A stretch of 64,000 nt of DNA from Cinclus cinclus (taxonomy: Eukaryota > Chordata > Aves > Passeriformes > Cinclidae). Shown one piece after another: positions 22,839-36,417 of the stretch. Below the pieces are notes generated by a model. The model saw only the letters and a list, made by a program, of their open reading frames with translations, was not told the origin of the DNA and did not search any database. Made by a program: the position numbers and the translations under genes. Location of the stretch: positions 21,880,204-21,944,203 of the forward strand of contig NC_085055.1 in assembly GCF_963662255.1 (NCBI RefSeq), in the 5' to 3' direction. The number at the start of each line of letters is the position of its first letter. Position 1 is the first letter of the stretch.

Positions 22839-24165
22839 CAAAGCAACAGCATGTCCATGGGCCGATTCATGTAGGCCCATTTAAAGTTCATTAACTGGTC
22901 ATTGGAATCCAGCTGAAGTTCACCTGATGTATCCAAAAGTTTATTGTTTGCTTTTCTCATGTATTGAAGCTTTGCTGCTTGCTCGCCTGATGTATCTATC
23001 AACTGCAAACCCTCTTCAGGACTTCAAACAGGGTTTACTTTCTGCAATAAAGCAGGGACTAAAGCTTTCGTTAGAGGCAGAGTAAAACTTTGAATTTTCA
23101 AACTTGAATCTTCCAAAAGGCAATGAAGAAAACCATTCCTTTCTTTTTACTCGTTCACTACACGGGGCCAGGTGAGAGCAGGGTGGGAGGCTGGTGCTGA
23201 CAGAGGTGCCCTTGCTGCAGGGAGAGGGCAGAAAGGGCTCTGGCCTTCTTCAGAGGAACCCCCCTAAATATGAGGTCCATCCCGGCTGAGTCCACTTCTC
23301 CCACAGGCAGTGCCCTTGAGCCGCTGGCCAAGGCTGCCTCCTCCAGCCTAGCAGTGTTGTGGGGTTAGGAGAGAGGAGGAGGTTCTGCCCCAAACCTCCA
23401 TCTCAGCTTGTCTTAACTGTTGCAGATGTTGTAGCATTTTGTGTTGGAAAATCAAGTACTGAGACTTGTCTAAAAGAGACAAGAAAAGGGGGGACTTGAT
23501 ACATAACTCATGGAATATCCATTTTTGAGTTCCACTGAAGTTGCTGAATAGAGCTTTAGGACTAATTAGCAAAAAAGATATAAGAATGTATAGGTACGCA
23601 CAAAGGAGGATGGAGCCAGTGGAGAAACAGATAAAGAGGACAACAGAAGTTTTTTTTTTGCAAGTTACTTGACAAAAACAATAGTGCTTGCCCAAATAAA
23701 AAGTTCAAAGAGAGGGCACCTGTAATATTGAAGCATTCTGTGAATATGACCACCAGACACCCCTTCCAATGACCTCCAGGACCAAATGAAGACTTCCAGT
23801 AGAAAGTGAATGCATGCCAATTCGTTTTTGGAAAGTAGTGTTTGTGTATGAGGTAGGAGGCACATTGTAATGAGTATGTATGATCAGGACTGAATAAATA
23901 CCCTGCTGTGAAGCTTCACCACACCCATCAGATTAAAGGAGATACTGTTCCATGTATCGAGCGCTGATGAAGAATGTCTGCTCTCTAATGCTTCAAACAG
24001 AATGAAAAACTTTATTTTACAGCTAATAACAGTATCAATATACTACCCTCTTCCTAAAGTACTACAACTATATGCGTTCCCTCCCACAGCTCCCACTTCC
24101 CCAGTCTTCTGTGCAGACTGCAGAAGAAAGCAGACGAGGCCCTTCTCAGCATCCCGGCTTTCAGT

Positions 24166-24690
24166 TCAGAGGGGCCATGGCGGCTCCACATCAAACGGGA
24201 CGACGGGCCGGAGGTGCCGGTTGTCCCCTGCTGCCAACGCTTCGTGTCCCCTCGGCGGTCCCCGCACCAGCCCGTTCCTCTGCAGGTCATCCAGCTCTCT
24301 CCGGGGACGCTGGCGGGGCACAGGGCTCGGTGGCCTATCCCCATCGGCGAGTCTTCGGCGCCGGCCACCTCCAGGAGCCGCATCCTCCTGCTGCTCCTGC
24401 TGCTGCCGCTGCCGCCAGCGCACCACGAAGGGATGGAGGCGGCGGCGGCGGCGAGGTGGGGCCACAACGACAGGGTTGTCCTGGCCCTGCAGCCGGCGGA
24501 TGGCCCCGATGGGCCCTTGGCAGATCGGGCAGCTGGCAGCGGTGTCGGGGGCGGCCTGGGGCTGGATGCAGGCGTGGCAGAACACGTGTCCGCAGGGCTC
24601 CACGGCAGCGGGGCTCTGCAGGAAATCCACGCAGATGTAGCAGACCCTGACGGGTCGTGCCGCTGATGGCTCCTGCCTGAGCTCTGCCAT
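24166..24690 (-). CDS. RING-finger protein, copy 4
   Basis: 174 codons, Tyr18, Arg161, and a private Val164 in place of Ile. The zinc ligands are all present. AATAAA is at 24011-24016. Confidence 0.82.
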   Translation of the reverse strand: MAELRQEPSAARPVRVCYICVDFLQSPAAVEPCGHVFCHACIQPQAAPDTAASCPICQGPIGAIRRLQGQDNPVVVAPPRRRRRLHPFVVRWRQRQQQEQQEDAAPGGGRRRRLADGDRPPSPVPRQRPRRELDDLQRNGLVRGPPRGHEALAAGDNRHLRPVVPFDVEPPWPL

Positions 24691-24756
24691 TGCTGCTCCT
24701 GGGCTTGAGTCCCCTCAGCTGCCGCAAGGATTCGAAGGCTCGGCTTCCACTTGCGG

Positions 24757-25029
24757 CACTCGGAGGTTCCTCAACCTCTCCAGGGACTCAGAGGCTCCTC
24801 AGTCACTGGCAGCACTCGGAAGCTCCTCTGTCACTGGCAGGACTCGGAGGTTCCTCCTCGGTCACTGGCAGCACTTAGAGCTTCCTCACTCACTGTCAGG
24901 ACTCGGAGGCTCCTCAGTCGCTGGCAGCACACAGGCTCTCCAGACACTGGCAGCACTCAGGCTCCTCAGATGCTGGCAGCACTCAGAGGCTCCTCACACA
25001 GTGGCAGCACTCGGAGGCTCCTCAGCTGC
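24757..25029. repeat. Minisatellite, copy 4
   Basis: CCTCAGTCGCTGG replaces CCTCAGACGCTGG, a variant shared with copies 6 and 8. Confidence 0.85.
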
Positions 25030-25073
25030 TAGTGGGTCACAGTGTGAGTGTTGGGGCACTGCCCAACGCTGCT

Positions 25074-25216
25074 GTTTATAGTTACGTGAGTGGTGTCATA
25101 GTGATCGTGAGTGGTGACATCACAGGGCTCTGTGTGGCACCCAGGACCGCCCCTGGTGTCACAGTGATCGTGAGTGGTGACATCACAGGGCTCTGTGTGG
25201 CACCCAGGACCGCCCC
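25074..25216 (-). promoter_or_regulatory. RING gene promoter block, copy 4
   Basis: TATA box at 25074-25080. The TATA-proximal 63 bp unit has TCATAGTGATC where most copies have TCACAGTGATC. Confidence 0.6.
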
Positions 25217-26013
25217 CAGGCACAGAGGCAGATCCTGTGGCACAAAGCCCACCTGGCAGTGGGCTGCACACCTCAGTGTTTGCCCAGCATCCTTCCAGGC
25301 AGTCCCTGCTGGAGTGGGACTGTGCCAGTCACACTTGCTCACACCTGCTCTGCAGAGCTGCTTTCCATGATGTGTCCTGGTGCCTGGGGCCGCATCTCCC
25401 CCGGGGGAGGACTCTGCTTGGCCCTTGGTTGAATTTCAGGACGTTCCATCAGCTCAATTCTCCAGCTTGGTGAGGTCCTTGTGGGTGCAGAATCACCCTC
25501 TGGTGTCTCAGCAGCTCCTCCCACTGTAGGAGATTCCGCAGACGTGCTGAAGGTGCCCTGGGCCCCATTATTCAGGCCACCAGCAAGAAGGAAAAGGACC
25601 AGTCCCAGTACTGATGCCTGGGCTACACTGATGATGATCAGCCTCTATCTCAGCTTCATGCTGAGATCAACACACTCTACTTAAAAGCCAGGATCAACAC
25701 TTACAATCACTTCCTCACAGGGCAGAGCTTATTTGCAAAGTTCCACCTTTCCCCAGCCCTCTGCTTTCTCCAAACTCATGAGAAAGGTCTGGCTGATCAT
25801 TTATCAGTCCCACTAAGCATTTTCCCCCTTCAAATACAGCAGCTTTGGAATACAACATAGAGTCTGTTGAATTCTTTGCCTCTTCCACCACTTTTCTTGA
25901 AGATACCATCGTAGCACTTACACACCACAGCTGCCTCTTGGAATCATTTGCTGCCCCCTGCAAACAAGCAGGTCCTTTGGCACAGACTCTCCAGCACCAG
26001 GCACCTTCGGGGC

Positions 26014-26014
<1 letters not shown>

Positions 26015-26068
<54 letters not shown>
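26015..26068. repeat. CTG/CAG microsatellite, copy 4: 18 units
   Basis: The longest tract in the window, tied with copy 6. The flank is CTTCGGGGCT. Confidence 0.95.
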
Positions 26069-26071
<3 letters not shown>

Positions 26072-29000
26072 CCGTAGCCCTGCTGTGAATGGAATGGAAG
26101 AGGCTGTGATGACAGCCGGCCACCCCAGCACAGTTACCCACCTGCACTTGGGAAGACTGTGGTCACAGCTCAGTCTGTCCCTGCGATTTCACCTCTCACA
26201 GTGAAATCCCACCTGTTTGTCCCACCTTCCCTATCACCTGCTTGGCATTGGCCCAGTGCCAGCTTTTTGTGGCCTTTATGTGCCTTTATGTGCTGCTGAA
26301 CTCCCCTGTGGCTCAAAGCCAAGCTCCCCGTTACATCTTCTTAACCCCTTCTTTCCAACTTCCCTTGCGCATCCTCCTTCTACCCACGGAAAATGGTGGG
26401 CCACTCTTCCACTCCTCAGCTCTGCTGTCCCCATCACTACCTGCTTCCCCAACCCAGTCAGGACACCTTTCCATTGTGCCAGCCTTGCAAAGGAACAGTT
26501 AATCCTCATTAAATCTTTTACTGGCTGCTGGGCTCCACTCTCACTTACACTGCAGATGCTTCTTCCCAGACCTGAGCAGGCACCTTGCCCACCCAACGAC
26601 ACAGCTTCACCTCCCCACCGTGGCCCAGCCAAGCCAAAGGCTTCCCCAGCTTTGCAGATCAGCAGCCACTTGATCCCCTCACACAGCAACCTTCACAGCA
26701 GCAATTAGAAACTTCAGGAGTAGCTCCAACCACAGCTTATGGGAGGAAGCCCCTGGCATGAGGATGCTGGAGCCCAGGACGAGCTCAGGATGACAGCACA
26801 GGACACAGGGCCTCTCTCCAGGGACACTGGGTGCTGCCCTGGCAGCATGGCACGGCCTCTGCTTGTCCCCAGGGCATGGCTACATTCCATTCGGGCAGGG
26901 CTTGGCTCCCAGCAGGTCTCTCGGCTGCCCTTGCTCAGCAGAGGAGGACAGAGCCAGTCACAAGCGGGGTCTCGGGAAGGGGAAGGTGCTTGCAGGGTTC
27001 CCCCATCACTGATGGGTTTGGAGGCACCAGCCCTTCATACTGAGAGCAGGGCCAGTGGGAGTGCTTGGGGAACTCAACATGAATTGACTGGTGCCAGTCC
27101 CAGGGAAGGAGGGGGACTGGAGCCTCGTGCAGCCCAGCAAGGGCAAGGCAGCTCAAAAGGCTGTAGCACCAGCTGTCCCTGGATGTTGCTGGCTCTCAAA
27201 CAAAGCCCCCACAACTTTCCCTCGACCTTTGGTTGTGTGCCTTCGGGCCAGCACACACAGGAAAATTCCAGGGCACAACCAGGACCCTTATCATCACTTC
27301 CCCTTCTCTTTCCTGGGTGCCACAGTCTAGTTTCCATGCACAAGGAGATTCAAGGCAAACGGGGATCTCTTTGAATCCTCCTCTCCCGCCTATGCACACC
27401 TGAACACGCCTCTGTCAGCGCCACCCTGGGCTCCTGGGCAGCACTGGAACACGGCCCCTGCCCAGTCCAGGACCGTCAAGCTGTCTCGCACAGAAGGTGG
27501 GACAGCAGTTATCAGAGAGCTTGACACAGTCCATCCCTTTCTTCCTCCCACCCGAGATCTCCTCGGGCAGTAGCCAAAGACAAGCTGCAGTAAGTCACGT
27601 GCAAGTCCTGTCCTTGGAACAGGCTGGCAGCAGCCAGGGCCTGGCAGCCAGCACAGCCCGGGCAGCAGCAGCAAGGGCTCCCGGCTGCTTTAGTCCCTCC
27701 AGTTCAGCTGGAGCAGCTTGTGCTGAGCTCCAGAGCCCTGCATGCAGAGGGAGCACTTGAGCCAAGCCCAGGCAGCCCCAGGAGTCCCCCCAGCTGGCAG
27801 GAGGCCACAAGCAGCTTTCCTCAGCCCAGCCTCTCGCAGTCCCCGCAGTCCCCTCATCGTCCTTCCCACCCCAACTCCCTCACACAGCTCCAGCTGCAGC
27901 CTGAACCTCCAGGCCACCCCACGAACACAAGGCCTCTCTCCTAGAGATGGCAGGGGACAAAAGGCCACTGCCTCATCACTGTCATTGTAAGAAACTTCTT
28001 CTTTTTATCTGTTCTAAATAGATCCTCTTTTAGGTACTCCGCGCTGACATGACTCCACCACTGAAATTGTTTCCAAAGCCTGCAGCAGCATCAGTGCTTC
28101 GGGAACCCTTTGGGGGTTTCAGGACGAGCCTGGCGTTCAGCTCCCCCCTCCCCACACAGAGCAATCTATGGCAGAGCACGACGCACTCCTTCAGCTGATG
28201 ACAGAGCCTAAGTCACACGCACCAGAAATGCAGACTCACGTTAAGAGCTAATCTTCCACGGCACTCATCTCCTCTATAGCAAGTTTTGCAAGCTAAGGAA
28301 AGTGCTCTTTTACAATGAAACCTTTTGTGAAGCTGATCACATCAAAACTAGTATTTCAAGGTCTGACACAAGTTTCAGAAAAGCATACCACAGGGCTCAC
28401 AAACAGGAGATTCTTCCTCCACAAGCATAAGAGCAGTTTGAACTCTTGTGGGCAGACAAGAGAGCCCTGCCTCGAGCACAGCACATGACAGGCAACGACA
28501 ATTCAGCTCAAGGCTCCTCAGCAAGGGGGTGGGTGAGCACAACCAAGCCCCAGCTTCCTTCCTCCCTGCTCCAGCCCCCAGAACCTCACTCCTGTCTGAG
28601 CATGAACATACACTAAGCTTGGTCGAAAACAAGGCACTAATCTCCCCAAAAATCCTTCAGAAAACCCAGCAGCAAGGAGAGGCAGCCAAGAGCCAGCTGT
28701 CCTCCAGACCAAGCGCCTAGAAGAGACCTGCACATGCAGGGGTAGTTCTAGAGAACGTTGATTTCTCAGGTGCATAAGAGCTGAGCAGCACTCCAGTATA
28801 CTCAGCACTAGAAGCACCAAGAGATTCCCAAAGAAGTCACCACACCTCTGGTTCCAGGAGCCCACCTGGGCCAGCAGCCGTGTGAAGAGCCAGAAGCAGT
28901 GCACGGAGCCACGTGCCAGCTGCAGAGGACAGATCTCCTGGGATTCAGACACCAGCAAGGCCCACAGAGAACCTTCCACTCCCCGGCGCTAGCCACGTCT

Positions 29001-29241
29001 GGAGCCTCCATCACACCAAAGCATACGGGATGTATTTTGGAGTAGCTAAATCTTCACAGGTCCTGCTTGCCAGAAGGCTGGCAACTGCTCCCACTCCGCT
29101 TCCCCGCCCACACTTCAGGAAGTTTGCAGAACCTTGACTGACTTCAGCCTGTCATTGCTACACTGGCAGAGAGATGGGGAGGCAGGGGAAGCTCCCACCA
29201 GCAGCAAGCTCTCACAGTCATTACCCCAGGCTGGCACTTAC

Positions 29242-29350
29242 CCCAGCAGACTCCCCAGCGTGCAGAGCGGAGCTCACACAGCTCGGCCGGGGGAAGGATT
29301 CTTCGCACGGGGCATTCCATGCACCTCCTGCTGCCGGCACACCACAGGCA
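29242..29350 (-). pseudogene. PTTG1IP-like exon 3, copy 4
   Basis: 109 bp with both splice sites present and unchanged residues. Confidence 0.87.
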
Positions 29351-29590
29351 CTAGAACACAGCAACCAGGCAGCACAGTGTTACTGGGGCACTGCCAGTGA
29401 CCCGCACTTTGCTTTGGCAGCCACAGCACAGAGCCACTGCTGCTGGCTCACGACAACCAGATACCACCCAGCAGCAACTGGGTGCTCAGGAGGAACAGCT
29501 AGGTCAGCACAGATCACAGCAGCAGAGGCAGGCAAGGGGAGTGCAGGGTTCTAGAGCAAGTAAAGATGCTGAGAATCCTTCTCCTGGTTT

Positions 29591-29691
29591 AGAATCATAG
29601 ACTATCCTGAGCTGGAAGGGACTCACAAGGATTATTGCGCCAGCTGCTGGCCCTGCCCAGGACAGCCTTAAGAATGCCACCATGGCTTGCA
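29591..29691 (-). mobile_element. Short CR1 fragment, A/core junction 4
   Basis: Reverse-oriented CR1 3' end, as at the other A/core junctions. Confidence 0.75.
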
Positions 29692-31017
29692 CAAAGCAAC
29701 AGCATGTCCATGGGCCGATTCATGTAGGCCCATTTAAAGTTCATTAACTGGTCATTGGAATCCAGCTGAAGTTCACCTGATGTATCCAAAAGTTTATTGT
29801 TTGCTTTTCTCATGTATTGAAGCTTTGCTGCTTGCTTGCCTGATGTATCTATCAACTGCAAACCCTCTTCAGGACTTCAAACAGGGTTTACTTTCTGCAA
29901 TAAAGCAGGGACTAAAGCTTTCGTTAGAGGCAGAGTAAAACTTTGAATTTTCAAACTTGAATCTTCCAAAAGGCAATGAAGAAAACCATTCCTTCCTTTT
30001 CACTCGTTCACTACACGGGGCCAGGTGAGAGCAGGGTGGGAGGCTGGTGCTGACAGAGGTGCCCCTGCTGCAGGGAGAGGGCAGAAAGGGCTCTGGCCTT
30101 CTTCAGAGGAACCCCCCTAAATATGAGGTCCATCCCGGCTGAGTCCACTTCTCCCACAGGCAGTGCCCTTGAGCCGCTGGCCAAGGCTGCCTCCTCCAGC
30201 CTAGCAGTGTTGTGGGGCTAGGAGAGAGGAGGAGGTTCTGCCCCAAACCTCCATCTCAGCTTGTCTTAACTGTTGCAGTTGTTGTAGCACTTTGTGTTGG
30301 AAAATCAAGTACTGAGACTTGTCTAAAAGAGACAAGAAAAGGGGGGACTTGATACATAACACAGACAATATCCATTTTTGAGTTCCACTGAAGTTGCTGA
30401 ATAGAGCTTTAGGACTAATTAGCAAAAAAGACAAAAGAATGTAAAGGTACGCACAAAGGAGGATGGAGCCAGTAGAGAAACAGATAAAGAGGACAACAGA
30501 AGTTTTTTTTTGCAAGTTACTTGACAAAAACAATAGTGCTTGCCCAAATAAAAAGTTCAAAGAGAGGGCACCTGTAATATTGAAGCATTCTGTGAATATG
30601 ACCACCAGACACCCCTTCCAATGACCTCCAGGACCAAATGAAGACTTCCAGTAGAAGGTGAATGCATGCCAATTCGTTTTTGGAAAGTAGTGTTCGTGTA
30701 TGAGGTAGGAGGTGCATTGTAATGAGTATGTATGATCAGGACTGAATAAATACCCTGCTGTGAAGTTTCACCACACCCATCAGATTAAAGGAGATACTGT
30801 TCCATGTATCGAGCGCTGATGAAGAATGTCTGCTCTCTAATGCTTCAAACAGAATGAAAAACTTTATTTTACATCTAATAACAGTATCAATATCCTACCC
30901 TCTTCCTAAAGTACTACAACTATATGCTTTCCCTCCCACAGCTCCCACTTCCCCAGTCTTCTGTGCAGACTGCAGAAGAAAGCGGACGAGGCCCTTCTCA
31001 GCATCCCGGCTTTCAGT

Positions 31018-31539
31018 TCAGAGGGGCCATGGCGGCTCCACATCAAACGGGATGACGGGCCGGAGGTGCCGGTTGTCCCCTGCTGCCAACGCTTCGTGTC
31101 CCCTCGGCGGTCCCCGCACCAGCCCGTTCCTCTGCAGGTCATCCAGCTCTCTCCGGGGACGCTGGCGGGGCACAGGGCTCGGTGGCCTATCCCCATCGGC
31201 GAGTCTTCGGCGCCGGCCACCTCCAGGAGCCGCATCCTCCTGCTGCTCCTGCTGCTGCCGCTGCCGCCAGCGCACCACGAAGGGATGGAGGCGGCGGCGG
31301 CGAGGTGGGGCCACAACGACAGGGTTGTCCTGGCCCTGCAGCCGGCGGATGGCCCCGATGGGCCCTTGGCAGATCGGGCAGCTGGCAGCGGTGTCGGGGG
31401 CGGCCTGGGGCTGGATGCAGGCGTGGCAGAACACGTGTCCGCAGGGCTCCACGGCAGCGGGGCTCTGCAGGAAATCCACGCAGATGTAGCAGACCCTGAC
31501 GGGTCGTGCCGCTGATGGCTCCTGCCTGAGCTCTGCCAT
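31018..31539 (-). CDS. RING-finger protein, copy 5 (one arginine shorter)
   Basis: 173 codons. One codon is lost from the arginine run at 80-84 by an in-frame 3 bp contraction of a GGC-type triplet run. Otherwise Tyr18 and Arg at the position equivalent to 161. AATAAA is at 30863-30868. The only length change seen in nine copies keeps the frame. Confidence 0.82.
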   Translation of the reverse strand: MAELRQEPSAARPVRVCYICVDFLQSPAAVEPCGHVFCHACIQPQAAPDTAASCPICQGPIGAIRRLQGQDNPVVVAPPRRRRLHPFVVRWRQRQQQEQQEDAAPGGGRRRRLADGDRPPSPVPRQRPRRELDDLQRNGLVRGPPRGHEALAAGDNRHLRPVIPFDVEPPWPL

Positions 31540-31605
31540 TGCTGCTCCTGGGCTTGAGTCCCCTCAGCTGCCGCAAGGATTCGAAGGCTCGGCTTCCACT
31601 TGCGG

Positions 31606-31876
31606 CACTCGGAGGTTCCTCAACCTCTCCAGGGACTCAGAGGCTCCTCAGTCACTGGCAGCACTCGGAAGCTCCTCTGTCACTGGCAGGACTCGGAGGT
31701 TCCTCCTCGGTCACTGGCAGCACTTAGAGCTTCCTCACTCACTGTCAGGACTCGGAGGCTCCTCAGACGCTGGCAGCACACAGGCTCTCCAGACACTGGC
31801 AGCACTCTCTCCTCAGATGCTGGCAGCACTCAGAGGCTCCTCACACAGTGGCAGCACTCGGAGGCTCCTCAGCTGC
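31606..31876. repeat. Minisatellite, copy 5
   Basis: Two bases shorter than the others, with CAGCACTCTCTCCTCAG near 31800. Being untranslated leader, this would not affect the RING frame. Confidence 0.85.
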
Positions 31877-31920
31877 TAGTGGGTCACAGTGTGAGTGTTG
31901 GGGCACTGCCCAACGCTGCT

Positions 31921-32063
31921 GTTTATAGTTACGTGAGTGGTGTCACAGTGATCGTGAGTGGTGACATCACAGGGCTCTGTGTGGCACCCAGGACCGCCCC
32001 TGGTGTCACAGTGATCGTGAGTGGTGACATCACAGGGCTCTGTGTGGCACCCAGGACCGCCCC
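31921..32063 (-). promoter_or_regulatory. RING gene promoter block, copy 5
   Basis: TATA box at 31921-31927 with two intact 63 bp units. Confidence 0.6.
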
Positions 32064-32865
32064 CAGGCACAGAGGCAGATCCTGTGGCACAAAGCCCACC
32101 TGGCAGTGGGCTGCACACCTCAGTGTTTGCCCAGCATCCTTCCAGGCAGTCCCTGCTGGAGTGGGACTGTGCCAGTCACACTTGCTCACACCTGCTCTGC
32201 AGAGCTGCTTTCCATGATGTGTCCTGGTGCCTGGGGCCGCATCTCCCCCGGGGGAGGACTCTGCTTGGCCCTTGGTTGAATTTCAGGACGTTCCATCAGC
32301 TCAATTCTCCAGCTTGGTGAGGTCCTTGTGGGTGCAGAATCACCCTCTGGTGTCTCAGCAGCTGCTCCCACTGTAGGAGATTCCGCAGACGTGCTGAAGG
32401 TGCCCTGGGCCCCATTATTCAGGCCACCAGCAAGAAGGAAAAGGACCAGTCCCAGTACTGATGCCTGGGCTACACTGATGATGATCAGCCTCTATCTCAG
32501 CTTCATGCTGAGATCAACACACTCTACTTAAAAGCCAGGATCAACACTTACAATCACTTCCTCTCCTCACAGGGCAGAGCTTATTTGCAAAGTTCCACCT
32601 TTCCCCAGCCCTCTGCTTTCTCCAAACTCATGAGAAAGGTCTGGCTGATCATTTATCAGTCCCACTAAGCATTTTCCCCCTTCAAATACAGCAGCTTTGG
32701 AATACAACATAGAGTCTGTTGAATTCTTTGCCTCTTCCACCACTTTTCTTGAAGATACCATCGTAGCACTTACACACCACAGCTGCCTCTTGGAATCATT
32801 TGCTGCCCCCTGCAAACAAGCAGGTCCTTTGGCACAGACTCTCCAGCACCAGGCACCTTCGGGGC

Positions 32866-32866
<1 letters not shown>

Positions 32867-32896
<30 letters not shown>
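32867..32896. repeat. CTG/CAG microsatellite, copy 5: 10 units
   Basis: Flanked by CTTCGGGGCT, as in copies 4 and 6. Confidence 0.95.
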
Positions 32897-32899
<3 letters not shown>

Positions 32900-35800
32900 C
32901 CGTAGCCCTGCTGTGAATGGAATGGAAGAGGCTGTGATGACAGCCGGCCACCCCAGCACAGTTACCCACCTGCACTTGGGAAGACTGTGGTCACAGCTCA
33001 GTCTGTCCCTGCGATTTCACCTCTCACAGTGAAATCCCACCTGTTTGTCCCACCTTCCCTATCACCTGCTTGGCATTGGCCCAGTGCCAGCTTTTTGTGG
33101 CCTTTATGTGCCTTTATGTGCTGCTGAACTCCCCTGTGGCTCAAAGCCAAGCTCCCCGTTACATCTTCTTAACCCCTTCTTTCCAACTTCCCTTGCGCAT
33201 CCTCCTTCTACCCACGGAAAATGGTGGGCCACTCTTCCACTCCTCAGCTCTGCTGTCCCCATCACTACCTGCTTCCCCAACCCAGTCAGGACACCTTTCC
33301 ATTGTGCCAGCCTTGCAAAGAACAGTTAATTCTCATTAAATCTTTTACTGGCTGCTGGGCTCCACTCTCACTTACACTGCAGATGCTTCTTCCCAGACCT
33401 GAGCAGGCACCTTGCCCACCCAACGACACAGCTTCACCTCCCCACCGTGGCCCAGCCAAGCCAAAGGCTTCCCCAGCTTTGCAGATCAGCAGCCACTTGA
33501 TCCCCTCACACAGCAACCTTCACAGCAGCAATTAGAAACTTCAGGAGTAGCTCCAACCACAGCTTATGGGAGGAAGCCCCTGGCATGAGGATGCTGGAGC
33601 CCAGGACGAGCTCAGGATGACAGCACAGGACACAGGGCCTCTCTCCAGGGACACTGGGTGCTGCCCTGGCAGCATGGCACGGCCTCTGCTTGTCCCCAGG
33701 GCATGGCTACATTCCATTCGGGCAGGGCTTGGCTCCCAGCAGGTCTCTCTGCTGCCCTTGCTCAGCAGAGGAGGACAGAGCCAGTCACAAGCGGGGTCTC
33801 GGGAAGGGGAAGGTGCTTGCAGGGTTCCCCCATCACTGATGGGTTTGGAGGCACCAGCCCTTCATACTGAGAGCAGGGCCAGTGGGAGTGCTTGGGGAAC
33901 TCAACATGAATTGACTGGTGCCAGTCCCAGGGAAGGAGGGGGACTGGAGCCTCGTGCAGCCCAGCAAGGGCAAGGCAGCTCAAAAGGCTGTAGCACCAGC
34001 TGTCCCTGGATGTTGCTGGCTCTCAAACAAAGCCCCCACAACTTTCCCTCGACCTTTGGTTGTGTGCCTTCGGGCCAGCACACACAGGAAAATTCCAGGG
34101 CACAACCAGGACCCTTATCATCACTTCCCCTTCTCTTTCCTGGGTGCCACAGTCTAGTTTCCATGCACAAGGAGATTCAAGGCAAACGGGGATCTCTTTG
34201 AATCCTCCTCTCCCGCCTATGCACACCTGAACACGCCTCTGTCAGCGCCACCCTGGGCTCCTGGGCAGCACTGGAACACGGCCCCTGCCCAGTCCAGGAC
34301 CGTCAAGCTGTCTCGCACAGAAGGTGGGACAGCAGTTATCAGAGAGCTTGACACAGTCCATCCCTTTCTTCCTCCCACCCGAGATCTCCTCGGGCAGTAG
34401 CCAAAGACAAGCTGCAGTAAGTCACGTGCAAGTCCTGTCCTTGGAACAGGCTGGCAGCAGCCAGGGCCTGGCAGCCAGCACAGCCCGGGCAGCAGCAGCA
34501 AGGGCTCCCGGCTGCTTTAGTCCCTCCAGTTCAGCTGGAGCAGCTTGTGCTGAGCTCCAGAGCCCTGCATGCAGAGGGAGCACTTGAGCCAAGCCCAGGC
34601 AGCCCCAGGAGTCCCCCCAGCTGGCAGGAGGCCACAAGCAGCTTTCCTCAGCCCAGCCTCTCGCAGTCCCCGCAGTCCCCTCATCGTCCTTCCCACCCCA
34701 ACTCCCTCACACAGCTCCAGCTGCAGCCTGAACCCCCAGGCCACCCCACGAACACAAGGCCTCTCTCCTAGAGATGGCAGGGGACAAAAGGCCACTGCCT
34801 CATCACTGTCATTGTTAGAAACTTCTTCTTTTTATCTGTTCTAAATAGATCCTCTTTTAGGTACTCCGCGCTGACATGACTCCACCACTGAAATTGTTTC
34901 CAAAGCCTGCAGCAGCATCAGTGCTTCGGGAACCCTTTGGGGGTTTCAGGACAAGCCTGGCGTTCAGCTCCCCCCTCCCCACACAGAGCAATCTATGGCA
35001 GAGCACGACGCACTCCTTCAGCTGATGACAGAGCCTAAGTCACACGCACCAGAAATGCAGACTCACGTTAAGAGCTAATTTCCCACGGGACTCATCTCCT
35101 CAATAGCAAGTTTTGCAAGCTAAGGAAAGTGCTCTTTTACAATGAAACCTTTTGTGAAGCTGATCACATCAAAACTAGTATTTCAAGGTCTGACACAAGT
35201 TTCAGAAAAGCATACCACAGGGCTCACAAACAGGAGATTCTTCCTCCACAAGCATAAGAGCAGTTTGAACTCTTGTGGGCAGACAAGAGAGCCCTGCCTC
35301 GAGCACAGCACATGACAGGCAACGACAATTCAGCTCAAGGCTCCTCAGCAAGGGGGTGGGTGAGCATAACCAAGCCCCAGCTTCCTTCCTCCCTGCTCCA
35401 GCCCCCAGAAGCTCACTCCTGTCTGAGCATGAACATACACTAAGCTTGGTCGAAAACAAGGCACTAATCTCCCCAGAAATCCTTCAGAAAACCCAGCAGC
35501 AAGGAGAGGCAGCCAAGAGCCAGCTGTCCTCCAGACCAAGCTCCTAGAAGAGACCTGCACATGCAGGGGTAGTTCTAGAGGACGTTGATTTCTCAGGTGC
35601 ATAAGAGCTGAGCAGCACTCCAGTACACTCAGCACTAGAAGCACCAAGAGGTTCCCAAAGAAGTCACCACACCTCTGGTTCCAGGAGCCCACCTGGGCCA
35701 GCAGCCGTGTGAAGAGCCAGAAGCAGTGCACGGAGCCACGTGCCAGCTGCAGAGGACAGATCTCCTGGGATTCAGACACCAGCAAGGCCCACAGAGAACC

Positions 35801-36068
35801 TTCCACTCCCCGGCGCTAGCCACGTCTGGAGCCTCCATCACACCAAAGCATACGGGATGTATTTTGGAGTAGCTAAATCTTCACAGGTCCTGCTTGCCAG
35901 AAGGCTGGCAACTGCTCCCACTCCGCTTCCCCGCCCACACTTCAGGAAGTTTGCAGAACCTTGGCTGACTTCAGCCTGTCATTGCTACACTGGCAGAGAG
36001 ATGGGGAGGCAGGGGAAGCTCCCACCAGCAGCAAGCTCTCACAGTCATTACCCCAGGCTGGCACTTAC

Positions 36069-36177
36069 CCCAGCAGACTCCCCAGCGCGCAGAGCGGAGC
36101 TCACACAGCTCGGCCGGGGGAAGGATTCTTCGCACGGGGCATTCCATGCACCTCCTGCTGCCGGCACACCACAGGCA
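36069..36177 (-). pseudogene. PTTG1IP-like exon 3, copy 5
   Basis: 109 bp. One change from copies 1-4 (plus strand GTGCAG to GCGCAG) is synonymous in the SARW alanine codon. Splice sites are intact. Confidence 0.87.
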
Positions 36178-36417
36178 CTAGAACACAGCAACCAGGCAGC
36201 ACAGTGTTACTGGGGCAATGCCAGTGACCCGCACTTTGCTTTGGCAGCCACAGCACAGAGCCACTGCTGCTGGCTCACGACAACCAGATACCACCCAGCA
36301 GCAACTGGGTGCTCAGGAGGAACAGCTAGGTCAGCACAGATCACACCAGCAGAGGCAGGCAAGGGGAGTGCAGGGTTCTAGAGCAAGTAAAGATGCTGAG
36401 AATCCTTCTCCTGGTTT

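Larger units (their letters stand above)
19434..22845. repeat. Spacer A, copy 3
   Basis: Colinear with the other A spacers. Nothing beyond PTTG1IP-like exon 3 and CR1 is recognised. Confidence 0.9.
22846..26286. repeat. Core copy 4
   Basis: Shares several private variants with core 6, two units away: GTGTCATAGTGATC in the promoter, CCTCAGTCGCTGG in the minisatellite, and 18 CTG units. Confidence 0.95.
26287..29698. repeat. Spacer A, copy 4
   Basis: Colinear with the other A spacers. Confidence 0.9.
29699..33114. repeat. Core copy 5
   Basis: Flanked by A on both sides. It has a private CAGACA for CTCATGG change near 30361 and a 6 bp insertion (CTCCTC duplicated) near 32563. Confidence 0.95.
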